Part shown: positions 61,061 to 64,000 of the stretch, in pieces
Layout: every line of letters begins with the position of its first letter
Numbering within the stretch: position 1 is the first letter of the stretch
DNA from: Poseidonibacter parvus
GTDB taxonomy: Bacteria > Campylobacterota > Campylobacteria > Campylobacterales > Arcobacteraceae
DNA length: 64,000 bases
Assembly: GCF_001956695.1 (NCBI RefSeq)
Contig: NZ_CP019070.1
Coordinates: 496,001 to 560,000 of the forward strand
Direction: 5' to 3'
The notes under the pieces: model-generated
Seen by the model: only the letters and a program-made list of their open reading frames with translations
Database searches by the model: none
Told to the model about the DNA's origin: nothing
Made by a program: the position numbers and the translations under genes

Positions 61061-62557
61061 ATGGCATACGCTAAACCTCAATATAAAGAACAATTTGAAA
61101 ATTTCATCGGTGGAGAATGGGTTGCACCATTAAGTGGAGAATATTTTGATAATATCTCACCTGTAGATGGAGAAGTTCTTACAAGAATTCCAAGATCAAA
61201 TGAAGCTGATGTAGATGCAGCAGTTGCAGCTGGTATGGTTGCTTTTGAATCATTCAAGCATTCTACAGTAATTGAAAGATCAACTATGTTAAATAAAATT
61301 GCAGATGCAATTGAAGAAAACTTAGAAGCTTTAGCAATTGCTGAAACTTTAGATAATGGTAAAGCAGTAAGAGAAACACTTGCAGCTGATGTACCTTTAG
61401 TTGTTGATCACTTTAGATATTTTGCATCTGTTATTAGAGGTGAATCTGGTGATGTTTCTGACTTAGACGAAAATACAATTTCTCAAGAAATTCATGAGCC
61501 TTTAGGTGTTGTTGCTCAAATTATTCCATGGAACTTCCCATTATTAATGGCAGCTTGGAAAATTGCACCAGCATTAGCAGCAGGAAATGCAGTTGTATTA
61601 AAGCCAGCATCAGCGACTCCAATGTCAATTTTAATGTTAATGGAAACAATTCAAGAAGTTCTTCCAAAAGGTCTTGTTAATATTATTAATGGTGCTGGTG
61701 GAAAAATTGGTAAGCATTTATCAACTCATCCAGATATCAAAAAAGTTGGATTTACAGGAGAAACTACAACTGGTCAATTAATTATGCAGTATGCAACTGA
61801 GAATATTATTCCTTCTACATTAGAACTTGGTGGTAAATCGCCAAATATTTTCTTAGAATCAATTATGGATAAAGATGATGAATTCTTCGATAAAGCAATC
61901 GAAGGTTTAGTATTATTCGCATTTAACTCAGGTGAAGTTTGTACAGCACCAACTAGAGCATTAATTCAAGAATCAATTTATGAGCCATTTATGAAAAGAT
62001 GTTTAGAAAGAATTGAAGCAATTACACAAGAAAACCCATTAGATCCAACTACTAAAATGGGTGCACAGTGTTCAGTTTCACAAAAAGAGAAAATTCTTTC
62101 TTATATTAAAATTGGTAAAGATGAAGGTGCTGAGTGTTTAATTGGTGGTGAAGCTTATGATAATAAAACTTTCCCTAATGGAAACTATATCAAGCCTACA
62201 ATCTTTAAAGGTCATAACAAAATGAGAATCTTCCAAGAAGAAATTTTTGGACCAGTTTTAGCAGTAACTACTTTTAAAACAGAAGAAGAAGCACTTGAAA
62301 TTGCAAATGACACTATCTACGGATTAGGTTCAGGAGTATGGTCAAGAGATGCTCACCAATTACATAAATTCTCAAGAGGAATTGAAGCTGGTAGAGTTTG
62401 GGTAAATTGTTACCACATGTACCCATCTCATGCATCATTTGGTGGATATAAAAAATCAGGAATCGGAAGAGAAACTCACATGATGATGTTAAACTCTTAC
62501 AGACACACAAAAAATATCTTAACATCTTACTCAAAAGATGCTATGGGATTCTTCTAG
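61061..62557 (+). CDS. NAD-dependent aldehyde dehydrogenase, ExaC/AldB type
   Basis: 498 residues. Motifs: IIPWNFPLLMAAWKIAPALAAGN for NAD binding, GFTGETTTG, catalytic Glu255 in TLELGGKSPN and catalytic Cys294 in NSGEVCTAPTR. The stretch between them is 39 residues, longer than in ALDH2 and typical of ExaC/AldB. It oxidises the aldehyde from the PQQ enzyme to the acid in the cytoplasm. The DUF779 gene that follows is the usual partner of this subfamily. Its promoter has the strongest GCTAT-box array in the window. Confidence 0.93.
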   Translation: MAYAKPQYKEQFENFIGGEWVAPLSGEYFDNISPVDGEVLTRIPRSNEADVDAAVAAGMVAFESFKHSTVIERSTMLNKIADAIEENLEALAIAETLDNGKAVRETLAADVPLVVDHFRYFASVIRGESGDVSDLDENTISQEIHEPLGVVAQIIPWNFPLLMAAWKIAPALAAGNAVVLKPASATPMSILMLMETIQEVLPKGLVNIINGAGGKIGKHLSTHPDIKKVGFTGETTTGQLIMQYATENIIPSTLELGGKSPNIFLESIMDKDDEFFDKAIEGLVLFAFNSGEVCTAPTRALIQESIYEPFMKRCLERIEAITQENPLDPTTKMGAQCSVSQKEKILSYIKIGKDEGAECLIGGEAYDNKTFPNGNYIKPTIFKGHNKMRIFQEEIFGPVLAVTTFKTEEEALEIANDTIYGLGSGVWSRDAHQLHKFSRGIEAGRVWVNCYHMYPSHASFGGYKKSGIGRETHMMMLNSYRHTKNILTSYSKDAMGFF

Positions 62558-62588
62558 GCCAAAAGCCTTAAATCTAAACAGTTAAGAT

Positions 62589-62624
62589 AAATGCATAGAA
62601 GATTTCTTCTATGCATTTTTTTTT
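62589..62624 (+). terminator. Terminator after the aldehyde dehydrogenase
   Basis: A 14-bp stem (62589-62602 with 62605-62618) and a run of nine T. The DUF779 gene after it must be reached by read-through or have its own promoter. Confidence 0.85.
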
Positions 62625-62652
62625 GCATCTTACATAATATAAAGGATTTATT

Positions 62653-63033
62653 ATGAGTATAGAAAGAGTAGCTATAACTCCTGCAGCAGCAGATGTAGTT
62701 GAAAGATTAAAAAAAGAAAATGGCGAGTTAGTATTTAACCAAAGTGGCGGTTGCTGTGATGGAACAGCTCCTATGTGTTATGCTAAAAGTGATTTTTATG
62801 TTCCAAGTAGAAATGTTAAGTTAGGTGAAGTATGTGGAGTTGAGTTTTTTATTGATAAAGACCAGTTTGAATACTTTAGACATTCTCATATTACTATTGA
62901 TGTTAAAGAAGAAAAGGGTGCTTTTGGTAATTCTTTTTCTCTAGAGATTGATTTAGGTTATCAGTTTATTACCGTTTCACGGATTTTTACTGATGAAGAA
63001 TATAATCAGTTAAGCCCTGAAGAGAAAAAATAG
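62653..63033 (+). CDS. DUF779 family protein
   Basis: 126 residues. QSGGCCDGTAPMCY, with three Cys, is the mark of this family, which is found next to acetaldehyde dehydrogenases in many bacteria. The Cys set suggests metal or thiol chemistry, perhaps sensing or buffering aldehyde, but no function is established. The start has AAAGGA upstream. Confidence 0.85.
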   Translation: MSIERVAITPAAADVVERLKKENGELVFNQSGGCCDGTAPMCYAKSDFYVPSRNVKLGEVCGVEFFIDKDQFEYFRHSHITIDVKEEKGAFGNSFSLEIDLGYQFITVSRIFTDEEYNQLSPEEKK

Positions 63034-63041
63034 AAAAATAA

Positions 63042-63069
63042 AAAGTAGAATTTATTTTCTACTTTGTTT
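63042..63069. terminator. Bidirectional terminator between DUF779 gene and exbD
   Basis: A 9-bp stem AAAGTAGAA (63042-63050) with TTCTACTTT (63057-63065) and 6-nt loop, with A run before and T run after, between convergent genes. Confidence 0.72.
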
Positions 63070-63458
63070 TATTTTTCTTCCTCATTTGTAACAAGTGCTA
63101 AGTTAGATAAATTATACTTTTGAAGCAAATCTAAAACTTTTATTACTCTTTGATATTCAACTTTTTTATCTATTCTAACTATTACAGATTTACTTTTGTT
63201 TTCAATTGCTTTCAAGTTTTCTTCAAGTGATTCAAACGATACTTCAATACCTTTAATAGCTAGTTTTTGTGAGCTTAACTCAATAAATACTTGATCTTTA
63301 TCTACTTGCATTTCTTTTGCATTTGAACTTGGTAAATCAAGTATTAAAGCTAGTTCATCTTTTTTAAAAACAGAAGAAACAATAAAAAATATTAAAAGAA
63401 TAAAAACAACATCAATAATTGGAGTTAAGTCTAAGCCTAATGCTTCTCTTCTTTTCAT
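63069..63458 (-). CDS. exbD: ExbD/TolR-type proton channel protein
   Basis: 129 residues. One membrane helix near the N terminus with the essential Asp in LDLTPIIDVVFILLIFFIVSS, then a periplasmic domain. With ExbB it uses proton flow to energise TonB (or TolA). It lies 4 nt after exbB; no tonB gene follows before the terminator. Confidence 0.9.
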   Translation of the reverse strand: MKRREALGLDLTPIIDVVFILLIFFIVSSVFKKDELALILDLPSSNAKEMQVDKDQVFIELSSQKLAIKGIEVSFESLEENLKAIENKSKSVIVRIDKKVEYQRVIKVLDLLQKYNLSNLALVTNEEEK

Positions 63459-63462
63459 TTAT

Positions 63463-63939
63463 TTATGAACCAACTATTTCTTTTTTAGCTTTTAATTCAA
63501 TTGCATCAAGCATTGAAATAAAATGATTATATGCAATATGATGAGGAATGGCTACTATTAAACCTGCAATTGTAGTAATTAATGCAATTGCAATACCATT
63601 TGAAAAAATAGTAGGATCACCTAATCCACTTTTAGTAATTGCTTCAAAAGATTTATATACACCAAATACTGTTCCTAAAAGACCAAGTAAAGGTGCAATA
63701 GTTGCAATATTCTTAATAAGTGTTAGTCCAGATTCAAGTTTTTTAACTTCATATTCTATTTGTGAAAATATTGTAGATTTACTATTTAAATCAGTTTTAC
63801 TTTTTATTCTTTCTATCATTGCATTTTTTCGAGGAAGTGTAAAAAACTTCCAAAGAATTATTGTAAATCCAATTGCATTAAGTGCAATTAAAATATAAAC
63901 TATTATTCCACCTTTATCAATATAATCCATTAAAACCAT
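63463..63939 (-). CDS. exbB: ExbB/TolQ-type proton channel protein
   Basis: 158 residues from Met 63939, which has GAGG six bases upstream; an in-frame start at 63996 would add 19 residues that do not look like ExbB. Three membrane helices; ATIAPLLGLLGTVFGVYKSFEAI and SNGIAIALITTIAGLIVAIPHH are the ExbB signature segments. Forms the motor with ExbD. The short length fits ExbB of this phylum. Confidence 0.9.
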   Translation of the reverse strand: MVLMDYIDKGGIIVYILIALNAIGFTIILWKFFTLPRKNAMIERIKSKTDLNSKSTIFSQIEYEVKKLESGLTLIKNIATIAPLLGLLGTVFGVYKSFEAITKSGLGDPTIFSNGIAIALITTIAGLIVAIPHHIAYNHFISMLDAIELKAKKEIVGS

Positions 63940-64000
63940 AAATACCTCATAAATTTTTCTTTTATTGTACAAAACTTTTGTTAATAGATGGTACAATTTT

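Noticed and set aside
1-64000. CRISPR arrays, tRNA genes, transposases, prophage genes
   Set aside because: No regular spaced repeats, no cloverleaf-like GC-rich segments and no proteins of those families were seen on either strand.

Overview
The window is AT-rich, densely coded DNA from a Campylobacterota bacterium, most likely Arcobacter-like. This is inferred from the low GC, the peb4/fba pair, fused NirDL, TTG starts and the set of protein families. About 72 genes cover nearly all of it. I see no tRNA, rRNA, CRISPR array, insertion sequence or phage gene, and no gene-free stretch over 300 bases.

Layout. 1-7000: end of a LysE-type exporter, a chemoreceptor with an SCO1-like protein, and an aapJQMP amino-acid ABC transporter. 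7100-21600: a denitrification island. It holds heme d1 synthesis genes (fused nirDL, nirE, nirF, nirJ), c-type cytochromes, cytochrome cd1 nitrite reductase nirS, nitric oxide reductase norCB, two Crp/Fnr-type regulators and a NarX/PilJ-like sensory protein. Sites resembling TTGAT-N4-ATCAA sit 29.5 bp (one of them 28.5 bp) upstream of -10 hexamers at the main promoters. 21700-43300: mostly housekeeping genes: trpD2-like, moaA, rpsO, an Rrf2 regulator, a DHH phosphoesterase, a rimB-rimK-M14 operon, a six-gene membrane and ion operon (mgtE, mscS, corA and others), a two-component system, peb4, fba, an M15 peptidase and pepA.

43300-63000: a PQQ-dependent alcohol oxidation island. It has a quinoprotein alcohol dehydrogenase carrying the Asp-x-Asp signature of lanthanide enzymes, pqqA (a 24-codon gene) and pqqBCDE, a PedF-like cytochrome c550, a MoxJ-like binding protein, two ABC transporters and a further binding protein, a YVTN propeller protein, an ExaC-type aldehyde dehydrogenase with its DUF779 partner, and a FIST-domain histidine kinase with an OmpR-type response regulator. 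63000-64000: exbD and exbB.

The most striking signal is a regulatory element I do not recognise from any description: direct repeats of GCTAT spaced 11 bp (GCTAT-N6-GCTAT), always 10 nt upstream of a -10 hexamer. It occurs at six promoters of the PQQ island, as back-to-back pairs in two divergent regions and as four phased copies before the aldehyde dehydrogenase. The geometry is that of PhoB/OmpR-family binding sites, so the OmpR-type regulator at 58274-58933 is the natural candidate to bind it. The island thus looks like one sensor-controlled regulon for periplasmic alcohol oxidation, next to a separate Fnr/NssR-type regulon for denitrification.
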